64,000 nucleotides of DNA, taken from assembly GCF_020921035.1 (NCBI RefSeq), contig NC_063154.1:17457861-17521860 (forward strand). Reading direction: 5' to 3'. This stretch comes from Rhodamnia argentea (lineage: Eukaryota > Streptophyta > Magnoliopsida > Myrtales > Myrtaceae). The notes under the pieces were generated by a model. That model had not been told where the DNA came from and ran no database searches. It worked only from the letters and a program-made list of their open reading frames with translations. Of the stretch, positions 12,480 through 24,735 are shown one piece after another; the first letter of the stretch is position 1; the number at the start of each line of letters is the position of its first letter. The position numbers were made by a program, and so were the translations under genes.

Positions 12480-12989
12480 AAATCCGTTTTTTGGAACATA
12501 AAATAGAAAAACAAGGAAATAAAACTATTGTCATGCACGCCCTTAGTACGAGCATGAAAAACAGGATTTTAAAATGAGGCGTCGACATACTATCACAAAG
12601 TAGTATTGGTGGATCTCTCAAATTAAGTCTGATGTCTCGTAAAATGAATGAAATCCATGTAAATTCGGCGGCGGCGGAGGCAAGAGCGCGATACTCGGCT
12701 TCCGCACCGGATTTTGCTCTCGGGAACTGCTTCTTTGCGCTCCTATTCGCACCGAGTCATGACGAAGAAATAATCAATACTCCTCAACGCTACAAGAAAA
12801 AAAATTCGATGGTCGTAGAAAATCGTTGAACTGATTAAACCAAGCTCTTGGAGATTGAAGAAGGCTGTAAAGTGCACGTTTAAGCTTGCAAACATGGTGT
12901 AGAATGGAAGGAGCTTTCATTCTTGGAGGTTGCCCTGCATAAACAGGTTTAGAGAGAAAACCGTGGAGAAATGTATTCTTTACGTTCAT
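12480..12989 (-). pseudogene. Copia-type retrotransposon relic, unit 2 copy
   Basis: Same deleted RT/RNase H arrangement as in unit 1, on the minus strand, with its own extra frame breaks. The RT block CKLKRALYSLLQSPRAW and the opening NTFLHGFLSKPVYAGQPP are readable at 12774-12989; the RNase H block is broken into short frames. Confidence 0.75.
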
Positions 12990-13768
12990 ATTTGCATGTG
13001 ATTATTGCCATATCGTATCATTTTGCTATTATGATTTGCATTTGGTTTGTCACGTCATATATTGCATGCGATTACTGTAACACCATAACGTAGTCATGTC
13101 TTGCATCTAACTTATCGTAGGAAAATGCTTTTCCGATAGTACTGTCAAGGACGGTACAATCTCAATTGTAGATTCACATATTATCACCGTAAGTACTACA
13201 TAAAATACTTATTAATTAGGAAATTATGTGGTCATAAATAATGGACAATACCATCGGACTATCAAGCTAACAGCTCCCTTTATCATAATATATTATATGT
13301 CATCGTCGCCATATTTCGCATCTGATCCGCCAAGACATATGATCATCGTCATGTCTTGCATATGATTTGATATGTCATATTGCATGTGGTTATTACATAT
13401 CACGTCATCATCGTGTTTCCCATCTAATTTGTCGTGTCATTCTCACATTGTACTGACTATATTTTATATTTAGGTTGAGATTTGCATTCACATTTTGACC
13501 AATAAAATGGAGTCAGGCCACTGTATACGCGAAAGTGGCTTCATTAATCAATAACCACGTTGAATGAGTGCTCTGTCAACATTTCAAGTTTTTTTTTTGC
13601 TTTTAAAAAAGAAACGTGCATGCTTTGCAAATTGATTGGTGATTTTCTCAGGACATACCCAAAAATTGAGCTAAGGTACCAAAAGGGCATTTTGGATGCT
13701 AATTCGCCCCACACATAACCAAATCCTCGGACTTGAGATCTCGGGTCTTCGCTTGACCGATTCCTTCA

Positions 13769-14630
13769 CATGTTCGCATAGGCAGATGAATTTCCTATCA
13801 CTATATAGGACCCCCTAAGTTTACCCGAAGCGATTGGTGGCGACTCTAGTATGATATGTGAATTCATGATTGTATCTTCATCCCATATATTATCTCATTT
13901 ACGAATGGGGAAGGCCCACTATTAGCAGTCGACTCCCTTATACATGAGATTCGGGTGTTACAACTTTGATAAATCTTAACGCTAATATCCTAACCTAAAT
14001 GATGGCTTTGGACCAATTCTAGCACGAACTTTCATTTGTGGAAAGAAAAAGAAAAGCACTAACTTCAATTTGAGAGTCAAAACTATCACTAAAATTTTTA
14101 ATTAACACTAATTAAGATGTTATCAATTTCAATATTAAATAGCTAACGTGTCATCCAACGTGTATTGTGTGCCCGATGATATTATTCACCTGGGATTCTT
14201 GACAGGAGGCCGTTACCGTTGCGCAAAAACTCTTTTATCAAATTGTTTGAGCATGTCGACCGGTGATATCTTCATCGGTTGGTTTGCACGTGTGACTCGA
14301 GTGCTTATTCCGATTACAACATCGAGGGTAATTTTGCCTAGCTGATTATATGTTTTCTTAATGTTCTTCGTTTTCGATTTCCGAGGGGTCATTCTAAACA
14401 TAACTAGTATCAATAGGTTTAGAAATGGGTCTTAAGGTTTTGTATTTTCTCGTTGTTCTCTAATCAAATCCTCTTGTTCGATTTTATCTTATCTTATGTT
14501 TTTGATAAGTAACTATTAACTTCTAGGTGTCAAGGCACTTCAATTTTCTATCAGCGCAGGAACACAGGAGGGCTTGGAGAGAGCGAGAGAGAAGCTCGCG
14601 CTCGTTGCAAAGTTACATAGCCAGTCGCGA
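13769..14630. other. intergenic; retrotransposon-like fragment and presumed promoter of the UBP-finger gene
   Basis: 13780-13960 contains GATTGGTGGCGACTC, a word I associate with the ends of plant LTR retrotransposons. No coding domain is visible. The last ~100 bp before 14631 is GA-rich and would serve as the leader of the next gene. Confidence 0.4.
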
Positions 14631-17600
14631 ATGGCGGACAAAGCTCCCTCCTCGTCTTCTTCCGCTGTTTCGGTAGTTCGCGCTCGACCCATTTCGATTC
14701 CTTGTCAAATGATTCGTTTTGCTGTCACCTTTCTCTCTCTGCCTAAACCCTGAATCCCAAAGGGGACTTCTTGAGTGTCCATTTAGCATCAGATGATGAT
14801 CTCAACTTCAATTTGTTCCTCTTAGGAACGCCCAACAGGAGGAGGCGAAGATGAGCTGCTGTATGGAGCCGGGTCGGGGTGGGTTGAAGCTCGAACGTGG
14901 TGTGATCACTTGGCCTCTCTGTCCTCTGATCTCCTTCACATTCCGGCCCCCGACACCCCCTGCAATAGGTCTGTCTACGATCTTGATCAAACTTCCGCGG
15001 TTGGTTGTGCAAATTATGCTGTCGCTTGCTTGCTGTGATTGATGCACTAGAATGGATTTGTTTCCCTTTTCGAATGATGGGTCCCGTTTCGCCTTTCATG
15101 GTGCTCTATGTTGTTGGCTGTTGCTGGCATTTAATTCCAAGTGCAAAAAAAGAAGATCAAGATCAGATTATGTATTGGTGAGGAAGATTTCAGTGAAATC
15201 GATTCTTCTGTTGGCTGGAATTAGCTCCAATTGGAACAAATTGATGAACCTTTGGCAGGAGGAAAAATGTTAGATATATGTGTAGTTTGAGCCAAACTGA
15301 AGGAGAAAGTACTGTAAATTCTCTGCGTTCAAGTACTCGCGAGAAGGAAGATTTTCTTCCTGTTTCTTTCAACTGGGGTTCAAGTTGACCTAATCAGGTG
15401 AAGTAGTAGAGAACAGGGTTTTATGTAGTGACAGACTCTTACTTTAGTCTTCTATCTAAATCTTCCAGTACCTCCTATTTCCTGTCATTGTTTTGAAAGG
15501 GTCAAGTAGACTCATCTTCAAGCTTAAAAAAAACAGAAAAAAGAAAAAAGGTAGACTCATCTTCTTTGCCCCCTTTAAATGATAATGTGTGGCTTGGCAC
15601 CCATTTTCATGTTTGTTAATCTGCTAAAGATAGAAGGAGCATTTAGCATCTTAAGGGGGGACTCAAGTTGCGCTGACAGACAAGGCATACTTTAAACAGG
15701 GTACGAATCCAAAATGAGCTGTGCCGAACCCTGAGTTTCGCTCTAAAGTGCTGCATTCTATGGACTCAATCTAAAGAGTGTGATCACCTTTAAGTACTAC
15801 ATTTAATTTGGCTGAGAGGAAGCCCTTTTATGGGAGCCCCTTCTCCTGGGCTATATAAATTGGGATTGCTGGTCCAGCTCCAATGTGGCTCATCTGTGTC
15901 TTCAGAAGTTACTCCAAAAAAGCAAATTTCTTAAAATGTGAGGACCCACAGTCCTGCAAAACCTTCATAAAACCTCCACAGAACAGATTGGATCTTTTGA
16001 AACGGTGATCAGAGCCTGTAAAATCAATGTTCTTGGCAAGCTGTTAGCAGACGATCTGCTTTTTCCTTTTTCTTTTTCTTGATTAGATACATTTCAGTTA
16101 GGGGTGAGCAAAACAACTGGGATCCACCCAAACCGGACCGGATCGGACCGTACCCAACTGGCTGATTTTGGATGGTAATAGGCAGGTATCAGTTTGGTTT
16201 CTGGTTCCAAAAATTTGGAACCTTTGGAACCGGCAGGTACCAATTCGGTTCATGGTTTCAGGTGGGAAACATCCAACCATCCAACCGGACTGGATCCATT
16301 GATATAATATAAATGTATAGTTTTTTTTAATTGTAGCTAAAACCCTCAAATTTTCAATCATGTCACACGACCCAGCCAGACGATGATCTTCATTCTCTGC
16401 AAAACCGGGAGTGGAGTCCCTTCTTGAGGTGGTCTGAGTGACATTTGGCTTGTCTGTGAAATTCTTTTCTTTGTTAGTCATTTGTTAAAATGAATGATTC
16501 TTATTTTGGGACTGCATTTTTAATGCGAGGATCTCTGTTCCAGGATATTGCCTTAGTTTCATTGATCTTCAATTACTATGATGAAAGCTCAGGTTGATAC
16601 ATGCAATTATTGGCAAACACTTCTGTTTCTTTCTTGGCATTGCAGTGATGGAACTTGTTACCTTCTTTCATATGATCTTCGTTGGTGCATTTTTTAATTG
16701 ATGTTGGTGCTCGATAGGACTGATTCTATGGATCCAGCCGGGAACCGGACCGGACCGGACCGGTGGTTCGGTTCTTTGTTGGATCCATAGAACGAACGGG
16801 TGGTTCATGGTTTGCATTTTGCGGAACCGGTCCCTTGCGGGCGATTCTCAGTTCTAGGGTGTGAACAATTCATCTTGAAACTGATCACCCCTAATTTTAG
16901 TTGCTAGACTTGGTCATAAATTTTTAACCTCTTGGTTTGCAACTTCACATGTAACTTGGCAGTTGAGTCATAGTTTACCCTGCTAGAAAGAAGTAAAATT
17001 TCAATAGTTTTAACTATTATGATGTGGAAGAAACCAAGATTATTGCTGGTAGGCTCTTACATTTAAGAGAGCCAAGGTCCATTATTTTTATGAGTCAGCC
17101 TAGTATTCTTTCTCCATTTCATTTTATTCCTCATTTCATTGGATCAGTACATTTCACGTCAACCAATGTGCAAGCTGGAGTTAGGAAGCCAACGCATGAG
17201 GTTTCCCCTAAGATTCGTTGTCATCAGTTAGTGACTGACATGAGCTCACAACCTAATACGTGTAGCTTGTATAATATCTCATTGACTTTGCTGCTATGTT
17301 CCCACAGCTCTACTAGTAGAGATTTGTGATGATCGTTTCTTTGTAACATTCGATTTTTTTTGTTCACCTGCGGACCATGTATTCTATGCTGTATGTAGAA
17401 TTGTTGTTCTCTACTCATCCGAAAATCTCTTTGTGAAAGAGTTGTAGTCTTTTCGTAACCGAATCACAGATGATCGTTGCTGGACAGAACTAGTGCTTGA
17501 TTGGGGCCTCATAATGTTATCGTCCCTTTAACCAGCAGATTAGAGTTCAGAGTGGGGCAAATTTCGCCACGCTACTTTCATTCCCGAGGTCCACTCAATC

Positions 17601-18930
17601 AATGAATCTGACCCTTGAATCTGCCCTTGATGATCTACCTTTTCGGTCTGTGCCTTACCCTGCTCTCATACCTGGAATGGAAATACCTGAGTCTAGCTCA
17701 TAGGCTGGTCCCCAAGAGCTCTCTTACTTGCTAACTAACTAGCTCCCACTCTGCTTCCAACATCTTCACTGTCTGGAAAAGGGCTAGTCCTTCCTATGAG
17801 TTTCGGGCCAAGGTCTTGCAAGTTCGGCTAAGGAAGGTTCAGCAGCTTTAAGAAAAACTGGTTTCAAAGAGTTGGATGCAAAAGTTGTAGATTTACCCAC
17901 ATGCTTACCCAACCAGTAAACTACTCTTCTATCTCTCCCAGGAGCAGAAAAAGAAGAAGTGGCACGAAGTCGGGAGCTAATCGTTGTACGGGCTTTGCCG
18001 GTAACCAAAGCGTATTGTTCCCGCAACCACTTTGATACCTTGCTTCTAGCTTTTGTAGGTTATGCAATATGAGGGCTCTTGAGACTCTGCTTTTCTGTTT
18101 TTGAATGGCCCCTCTTTTCAGGGGGAGAAGCAGTAATTTGATAATATAAGAAAGATGCACTTAAATCAGCTGGTCGCTAAACTTTGATTATAATCATCCA
18201 ATGCATTAGATTGTCATTTTTTTTTTCCTATTAGTGCACTTTGACTGAAATCTGGCTAATTTTCCAGCGAAATGCTGATGTAGCAGCTACATGGTAATGA
18301 CTTGTCATCAGACATTAGTTGTGTGTCCATCATCTCATCAATCCGCTAGAAAGATTGGGCGCCAGGTTCTGATTAAACTGTAATTTTACAGGAGCAAAAG
18401 TGTATGGCACTAGGTGATTGAAATCAAAATTGGATGACCTGTTTGAAAAATTCACGAAAGTTCCGTCACTTCAGACGAATTTACCGTTAGAATTGTGTAC
18501 TTGAGTTGAATTTTGTTATTCTGAAATGGAAAAATGTAATCTTTCATCTTCCTTTACTTCCGTAGGTGTCATCACCCAAGTGAGAACTGGTTATGTCTGT
18601 GTTGCAAGGAAGTGCTCTGCAGCCGATTTGTGAACAAGCATATGCTCCAGCATTATCAGCAAACAAGCGACTGCCTCGCGCTCAGCTTCAGGTATTTTCT
18701 CTTCATTTTGACTTTCTGTTTCTTTGTCATGCTCCTGTGACTGACTCTATTTATGTGGAATCAGTGATCTATCAGTGTGGTGTTTCTCCTGCGATTCGTA
18801 TATAGATGCACAAGTGCTTCCACAGCTGCGGCCTGTTTATGAAACTGCATATATCTTGAAATTTGGAGAGTCCCCGCCAATTCGGAATGTTGAACTCCAA
18901 AATGTTGCAGCTTCCTCCGCAGGCAGTTGA
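14631..18930 (+). CDS. small stand-alone UBP-type zinc finger protein (HDAC6-like ZnF-UBP)
   Basis: Four exons: 14631-14672, 14826-14968, 18566-18691 and 18765-18930. Junction phases are consistent and all borders are GT/AG, giving 158 residues. After a short Ser-rich start, the protein is one zf-UBP domain. Zinc-ligand-type residues are seen in TWCDHL, PCNRC, ENWLCLCC, VLCSRF, KHMLQHY and WCFSC, in the order and spacing of the HDAC6/BRAP2-class finger, including ENW-CL-C, the Arg after Cys and the Trp of VWC that line the pocket for a free ubiquitin C-terminal Gly-Gly. The conserved tail FGE follows. Family knowledge: such fingers bind unanchored ubiquitin tails. No deacetylase or protease domain is present, so it may be an adaptor; this is inference. 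Intron 2 (3.6 kb) holds a hAT element. It converges with ERV1, the stops being 573 bp apart. Confidence 0.88.
16099..16893. mobile_element. non-autonomous hAT element in the UBP-finger gene intron
   Basis: The ends are TAGGGGTGA and TCACCCCTA (perfect 9-bp inverted termini). Flanks are ATTTCAGT on the left and ATTTTAGT on the right, an 8-bp target duplication with one mismatch, which is the hAT signature. The interior is rich in CCGGACCGGA and GGTTCGGTTC words and has no transposase. The short open frames are by-products of these words. Confidence 0.75.
17550..18150. other. possible mitochondrial DNA insertion (NUMT)
   Basis: This block differs from its surroundings: higher GC, few homopolymers, and phrases resembling plant mitochondrial spacer DNA (for example around 17780-17830 and 18065-18130). 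Two overlapping minus-strand open frames cover 17784-18160. This is an impression from composition only. Confidence 0.25.
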
Positions 18931-19502
18931 TTTGGATCAAGTATTGCTTTCAGCTTTGCTCATTGAGGAGATGGAGGCGGTGCGCTCGTGACCAATGTTT
19001 ATTATCCAAGATAGGTGATTTGCCATATATTGGGAAAAGAAAACCCTTTCTCTGATAATCTTGAAGCGAAACTTTTACTTGATTGTTGTTTTACCATTCT
19101 CGAGCTCTTTATCGTTTTCGTTTTTGACACGCCACACTCTTTCGTCGAACTAACGCAATTTTGCAACTTGGATTACGATCACTCGTTTCACTGGAGAAGA
19201 AATCCACAATTCCTTTGCAGAATCGCTGACTTGAAATTGGACAAGCATTGGCAGAAGCAGATAAGCAATTTAATATCTTCTTTCTGTGTATCAGAGGAAC
19301 CAATAGCTACACGAAGATCATCTCAAGCAATAAGTGAATTCATGGCCAAAAACAGAAAAGTAGGAGAACATGAATTGCCCTGGGGCCATGGCTAAAAATC
19401 TCCTATACAGGGTTATGTTACGTTGCAAATACATACAAAAGTGACAGCAGATATCCTTTGGACCATTTGCTGAATAAATTGTAAAGTCGGTCATCCTAAC
19501 AA
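18931..19502. other. convergent 3' intergenic space
   Basis: The 3' ends of the UBP-finger gene (+) and ERV1 (-) face each other here. An open frame at 19015-19395 has no recognised domain and is probably 3' UTR or chance sequence. Confidence 0.5.
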
Positions 19503-22500
19503 CTAGTCCCCAAACTTTGTCAAAGTTCCCTGCAGATCACATGTACGGAGCTCGCACTCGAGCTTGCCCCACCTGGCATCGACTCGCTCGCAAGGGAATG
19601 CCAACTTCCCTAGGCTGTTCGATCACAGATAAATCAACATTAATCACTAAACAAAATTTGTTAGAGTCAGCCTATAGTTCTGCATGAAAAATGGCAGAGA
19701 ATGAATCTAGGCCTCTTTTTGAGCTGACATAACTGCTCGACAAGTAACCAGGCAAAGCCTATAAACTTTTGTTTGGTCAGATATTTTGATATGATTCCTC
19801 TCAATTTAGAGACGTAATCTAAAAAGAGAAGGGGACAGTTACCTCTTTTAACTCTACTTTCTCCTTTTAAAGGTGATTCGTCATGATTCTAACATGTTCA
19901 AGACATACATCATACGTGCCTGGACCACTTGTGGGACGATGCATCCAAATATCTTAGTTCTCAAGCAATTGTGATATGCTTCATCCCCTTCCCACCAAAA
20001 TTGAAGAAATATATGTATCCAATCATTTTGTGTAACTCTACGTTTGGTCTTGACAATCTCAACAAGAAAACAAGGAATTGCCACTGAACCAAGACTGGTA
20101 TGAACATCCAATGGTAGGCCAAGAGATCGGAAGGGATCAGACATGCCAAAACTGAAGCGTGTATCCATTAGGTGGCATTCTCTAGCGAAAACATCCTCTG
20201 GTCTCGAGAATGTTTAGATGTTTTACTTATATAGATTGCTCATTCTTGATCATATGGAATACCAAAACTGAAAAAGAAGTTCAACAAACATGAAAGCTAC
20301 CTTCGGTTGACTACATTATGCACATGGCAGAGCCACTGGGAGAACTCAGCATGCGATCCTGCTTGTACAGGATTTGCCCTGCCAAGATCAAAGAAGGAAA
20401 AAAAGAGGTCCATGAGAAAAAAGCATAAAGCAACAGCTATTCTCATGCTGAAACTGGCTCCATCCTAAACATCAGATGAAAACCCCTGCAACATCTGCCT
20501 TTTAAGATTAGCGCTGTCTATCAAATCTTCCCATGCTTATACATGCTTAAGTTAAAAACCAAATTCAGGTAGCAGGAAGACTCCCTCCCACAAACTAAAC
20601 TAATTCTTATGGAGGTCGCACTTCTAAAGCTGCATCAAATGTAACGCAGTATCTTCAAATATTGAGCTCAATTATTGAACGCTAACAAGTTTTCGTTTGA
20701 GCAATTATCTACCAATTGCAGTGAACTTCTATTAAGGAAAACCACCATAGCATTCGGAGCTTACAAATACTCCAAAACTCAAAATTGTTCATAATTTTCC
20801 AATATCATGTTTCTAGAAGCACTGGTTTTCACTCTGATGTTCATTACATTCCATTAGTCTCTTATTTGCACTCTGGCGGAAGTGATTGTACTAGGATCAG
20901 ATTCTCTTTTTTGCTTTTCACAAGGATTAGTTTCTTAATAATCTTCATGAAAGTTCAGCTGGTGACGGGTGAGGTAATTATGCAATCCTAAATTAAAGTA
21001 ACTTCATGACCACTGTATCAAAAGGTGTCAAAATTTTTTTTGTTCATTAAATTTCAAACTGACTATACTTATTGAGAGCAATAGTAAAGCCACTCTAGGC
21101 CCTTGATGAGTGCACGCATTCATGTAAAACAAGGCCTTCAATGCTTTTGGTAAGGTGGAAAGGGAGAGACCTCAGTATTTCTTTAAAGTGGTCTGCACAT
21201 TCCTGGCAAGGGTACATTCGAGACAATATAGCCATCTGTAGAAATCAGAAAATGAGAGGCAATGAGTTGGGATAGCATTATATCACTACTTTTGTCAAGT
21301 GACCATGCATGTCATCTATTCTTGACAATACCCATTAGCATCTCAAGTCCATGAACACTTGTGCAGGGCTCCTCTAAAGTAAATTATAAAGCATCTTTAA
21401 AAGTGAAAGCAAATACTCTGGGAAGAAGGCAATAAATTAAAAAATGCTAGTTACAGCCAAACCAAGACTAGAATTACAAATGAAGGGCAAAAAATTCAAC
21501 CAAGTGACTCTTGCTTTACTCGTGGGTGGGCATACATGTGTGTGTGTGAGCGTGTGCGTGTGTTTTTTTTTGGGGGGGAGGGGGAGGGGGAGGGGGCTTG
21601 TGGGCGTGGGCGTGGGCGTGGGGGTGGGGGTGTGTGTGGGTGTGTTTCCCTCAATTATTCATGAAATTCTCACTTGCATGGGATAATATAAATTAATGTA
21701 TAAGATGAATGTATATGGAAGGATATGAATCATCGTACCAATTCTTTCACATCTTTCTTCTGTTGCCTTGTTGGTTTGTCAGGATACTGAAAGACGCAAA
21801 AAGTAAGACGAAAACGCATGTCTTTGTAAAGTAAACAGCATTTCAATAATATGAAGTGGCATTATATCTTCGACATGAGTCAAGGGAAAAAAATGCAGCC
21901 GCATTGTGACAGCTTAAGCACAAATCTAAGTTACTAGAGATGGAAGAGCGATCTTATGAGCTTGAATTAGCTACTTCTGCACAAAAACTGATGGCTGCAC
22001 CAGCCACCTAAAAGAAAGACAAGCGAAAGAGAAATGTTGCCAGAATTTAAGCTGCAAAAGCTATTCTATTGCTTCGAAGACAAAAGATATGAAGATGACG
22101 GGATGAAAGCGAGGTGAGAACAAATTTTCTCAGGAAATTAATTAGTGCCTAAAGCACATTGAATTAGGAGCATAAAACAAGAAAAGGATGATGAGATATC
22201 ATTTTTTGCTCCACGGATATTAGTTCTCCCACAATCATGCAGTGCATGAAATTCTCTTCATTTCTCCAAATTTACCTCATTGCTATACAACATTCTCCTA
22301 TAACAGAAAGGACACCATGGCGACAAAGATGAGACACATGCAAAGAATTTCCCCTAAGTTAGGACTTTCACTAGGATATACTAAGTTGGGAATTAAGAAT
22401 ATTGAGATAATACAACCGTTTACTAAGTAACCATTTTTATGCTCCCAAACGAATGCTGAAGTTTCTGACCGAAATATGGCACAATCATTAATGCAAACAA

Positions 22501-24143
22501 GAAGCTCTTAAATAATTGAATATAGCTCTTTCAAGAAATGAATGAAATCATGGAGAAGCCTCTCACTGGGAATTGACATGTAAAAACCCCACTGAAAGTC
22601 CTTTTACTTTAGATGGTTTCCTCATTTATAAAGAAAGATGTGGAAAGTTAACGCAATTATACAACCTAAATTGGTAAAAGAGGTTCTTCACAAGAACTTA
22701 GCAGAAGTACAAATAATTAGGAATGTACTCATAGACTTAGTCATAACTTAAAAAGGGAAAACAAAAAGCAAAGTAGATAAACAGGCTCAAATAGTGAGAA
22801 GACCTGAGCAGCTAGAGTGTGAAGAAAAGTCCAGGTGGCCCTCCCTAGCTCTTCTTTAGTTACAGGTGCAGCACCTTGTGCCTGAAAAAACATTTAGTTG
22901 GAGCTTGATGGGAGAACTAGTTTGACAAGGTAAAAAGACAAGTCACAACATCAAGAAATATCGGTCCCAGAGTAACTTCCAATGATTTCATTTTTGATTT
23001 TTTCCCTAAGGCTCCATTGGCAGAGAAATCTCATTTTCTCAAACAGCACTAACGAATAGCAAAATCTCGAAAGAATAGTGCTAACAAAGACTCTTATGAA
23101 GCAGTTCTAAGTTCTAAAACATGCGATCCGAGAGCAACCATCCATTAGAAGAATTAACTGAATGACCCAGGGTGACAACTCCTAAATGCTGACATTGCAG
23201 GATTCCTCAGCAAATATGCTCGTGTCCAGTGAAACTCTGGTAATTTTGAGTCAATTTCACTCCATTTCAAGCTCTATAAGATACGCATAACGAACCTATT
23301 AGTCTCTACCTGACTAAAAATTTACTTCTCCAAAGACCATCAGAAGTGCAACTCACGATAAAGCTCCCGTAAAATCTCCCGGAAATAAGCGGTCACTGTT
23401 GGCCCAAGAAGACCAAGCAATGAACTCAGAACTTATTCAACAAAATGGCAGGTAAAAATCACACATATGGCCTACACCGCTTTGTATCTCATGACTGCGA
23501 TCTTCCAAATGTTTCCATTTACATTCCAAGTGTCCCAGGGAGAAAGTCAAACACCAATCCACCATATCTTTAAACGTCTCCTTTCATTTCCCGCCATGAA
23601 ACATTGCATAGCGATTATGGATTTCAAAATGCTCCTGCTTGCTTTCACCGAAAGGTGAGAGCCTTCATTTAGGAATACCCACAAACAATGATTTGAAGCA
23701 CTTCTTTTTATTTTACACTATTTTGGAAACCCAAGGACTCAATCGCATGGACATGTAAAATACAGGATTTCCAATCCACCGAGCATTCACACCAGAGCCT
23801 TCATTTAGGAATACCCACAAACACCGACCGAGCGTGCACACCATAAACACCATCAATACGAGGGGGAAAAAAACGGTACTTTTCACTCGAGACGGCAACT
23901 ACACCAAGCAAAGAGGAAGGAAAACAGAGTGCCCACCTTCTTGAGAACCTCTTCCGGTCTGAAAGTTCGAAAATTTGCGCTCGATGCGCTTTGTTTGGAC
24001 GGGCTTGAGAAGGAGAAGAGAGCATTGTTATCAGTCTGCGAAGGGTTACCAGGACGAGCAATGAAGGTAGAGAGATGGGTCTGGATGGAGTTGGATATCT
24101 TCTCAAGATTTTGGAAGAGACCGAGGAATGGGTTCTCAGACAT
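19503..24143 (-). CDS. ERV1: ERV1/ALR FAD-linked sulfhydryl oxidase
   Basis: Six exons on the minus strand: 24143-23937, 22881-22804, 21786-21739, 21235-21171, 20379-20302 and 19614-19503. They join in phase to 195 residues, close to the ~190 of the Arabidopsis enzyme. Order: variable N-terminus beginning MSENPFLGLFQNLEKISN; conserved entry TKEELGRATWTFLHTLAAQ; basic PTRQQKKDVKEL; active-site CxxC in MYPCQECADHF; QWLCHVHNVVNR, which with the preceding helix contacts FAD; then PCERVDARWGKLECELRTCD. The CX4C pair near the C-terminus (CELRTC) is the plant/protist-type shuttle arrangement; the fungal and animal enzymes carry it at the N-terminus. It oxidises the import receptor Mia40 in the mitochondrial intermembrane space, passing electrons to cytochrome c or oxygen. 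Intron 3 carries a G-rich tract on the template strand. Confidence 0.95.
21572..21640 (+). repeat. G-run tract with quadruplex-forming potential in ERV1 intron 3
   Basis: A run of seven Gs is followed by three GGGGG blocks separated by single A, then repeated GTGGGC and GGGGGT units. Preceded by a (TG)n-like stretch and nine Ts. It lies on the strand that is the transcription template for ERV1. Confidence 0.85.
21787..22803 (-). other. ERV1 intron 2
   Basis: AT-rich intron with canonical borders. No exon-like segment recognised. Confidence 0.8.
22882..23936 (-). other. ERV1 intron 1
   Basis: Intron between the unique N-terminal exon and the conserved catalytic exons. It contains a short direct repeat of CCTTCATTTAGGAATACCCA (23660 and 23798 regions). 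No exon recognised. Confidence 0.8.
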
Positions 24144-24371
24144 CGTCACTTGGCAGAGTTGATGAAGTGGGAATGAAACAGCGGGAAGGTGACAGTGCGA
24201 TGTTGACTTCCACTCGTAGTAATAACGAACAACAATGTTGACAGTTTTCATAAAATAAATAGTTGATGAAAATTAATTTTATTATCAATAATAATATATA
24301 TTTCGTAAACGAATAAAAATGTTTTCTCGTTCATTCATTTTTTTATGCGATATCACTGATTAATTCTAAAA

Positions 24372-24735
24372 AGAAAAAGGTCACAAAAAGCCCAAATTAT
24401 ATCTGCCGCAATATTTTTACCTTGAACTTTTTTTATAACATAAGAAATCTCAAATTATGCCGACTTTAATGCATTCACCCTAAATTTCTTTTTATGACAA
24501 AAAAAATCCAAACTTGTAACTATGTGACACGTTCTCCCTCTGTCAAAGATTAGTTGAGTGATTTTTTTGCCAAAATAATGTCGTTTTCACCATGTCAAAA
24601 TCATTTGCTTTCTGTTGTCCACATAGGCAACGGTATTCACTGATGAACCCTCACACAGGTACAAGTTTTGGATTTTTGGTGTCATAGAAAATGAACATAA
24701 ATTGAAATTTTTTGTGGCTTTTGCCCTTCTGAAAA
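24372..24735. mobile_element. MITE-like element with inverted ends
   Basis: The left end AAAAAGCCCAAATT and right end ...TTTTTTGTGGCTTTTGCCCTT are approximate inverted complements. The interior has the alternating 'lacking coding, A/T-rich, CCACATAGG' character seen in the other Mutator-like MITEs of this window. The family call is tentative. Confidence 0.35.

Larger units (their letters stand above)
9875..13768. repeat. tandem duplication, unit 2 (~3.9 kb)
   Basis: Direct, head-to-tail copy of 5968-9874, with the same internal order: hairpin, Mutator-like remnant, inverted-repeat element with GA tract, Copia relic and AT-rich tail. It ends in the same words as unit 1 (CTTGACCGATTCCTTCA) before diverging at about 13769 into unrelated retrotransposon-like sequence. 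Confidence 0.85.
14969..18565 (+). other. large intron 2 of the UBP-finger gene
   Basis: 3.6 kb between the donor AATAG|GTCTGT and the acceptor CCGTAG|GTGTC. It contains the hAT element at 16099-16893 and a block at about 17550-18150 with organelle-like composition. The remaining sequence shows no coding segment on either strand. Confidence 0.8.

Noticed and set aside
19881..20168. 95-codon minus-strand open frame inside ERV1 intron 5
   Set aside because: Lies between exons whose phases already match; no match to ERV1 or any family I know.
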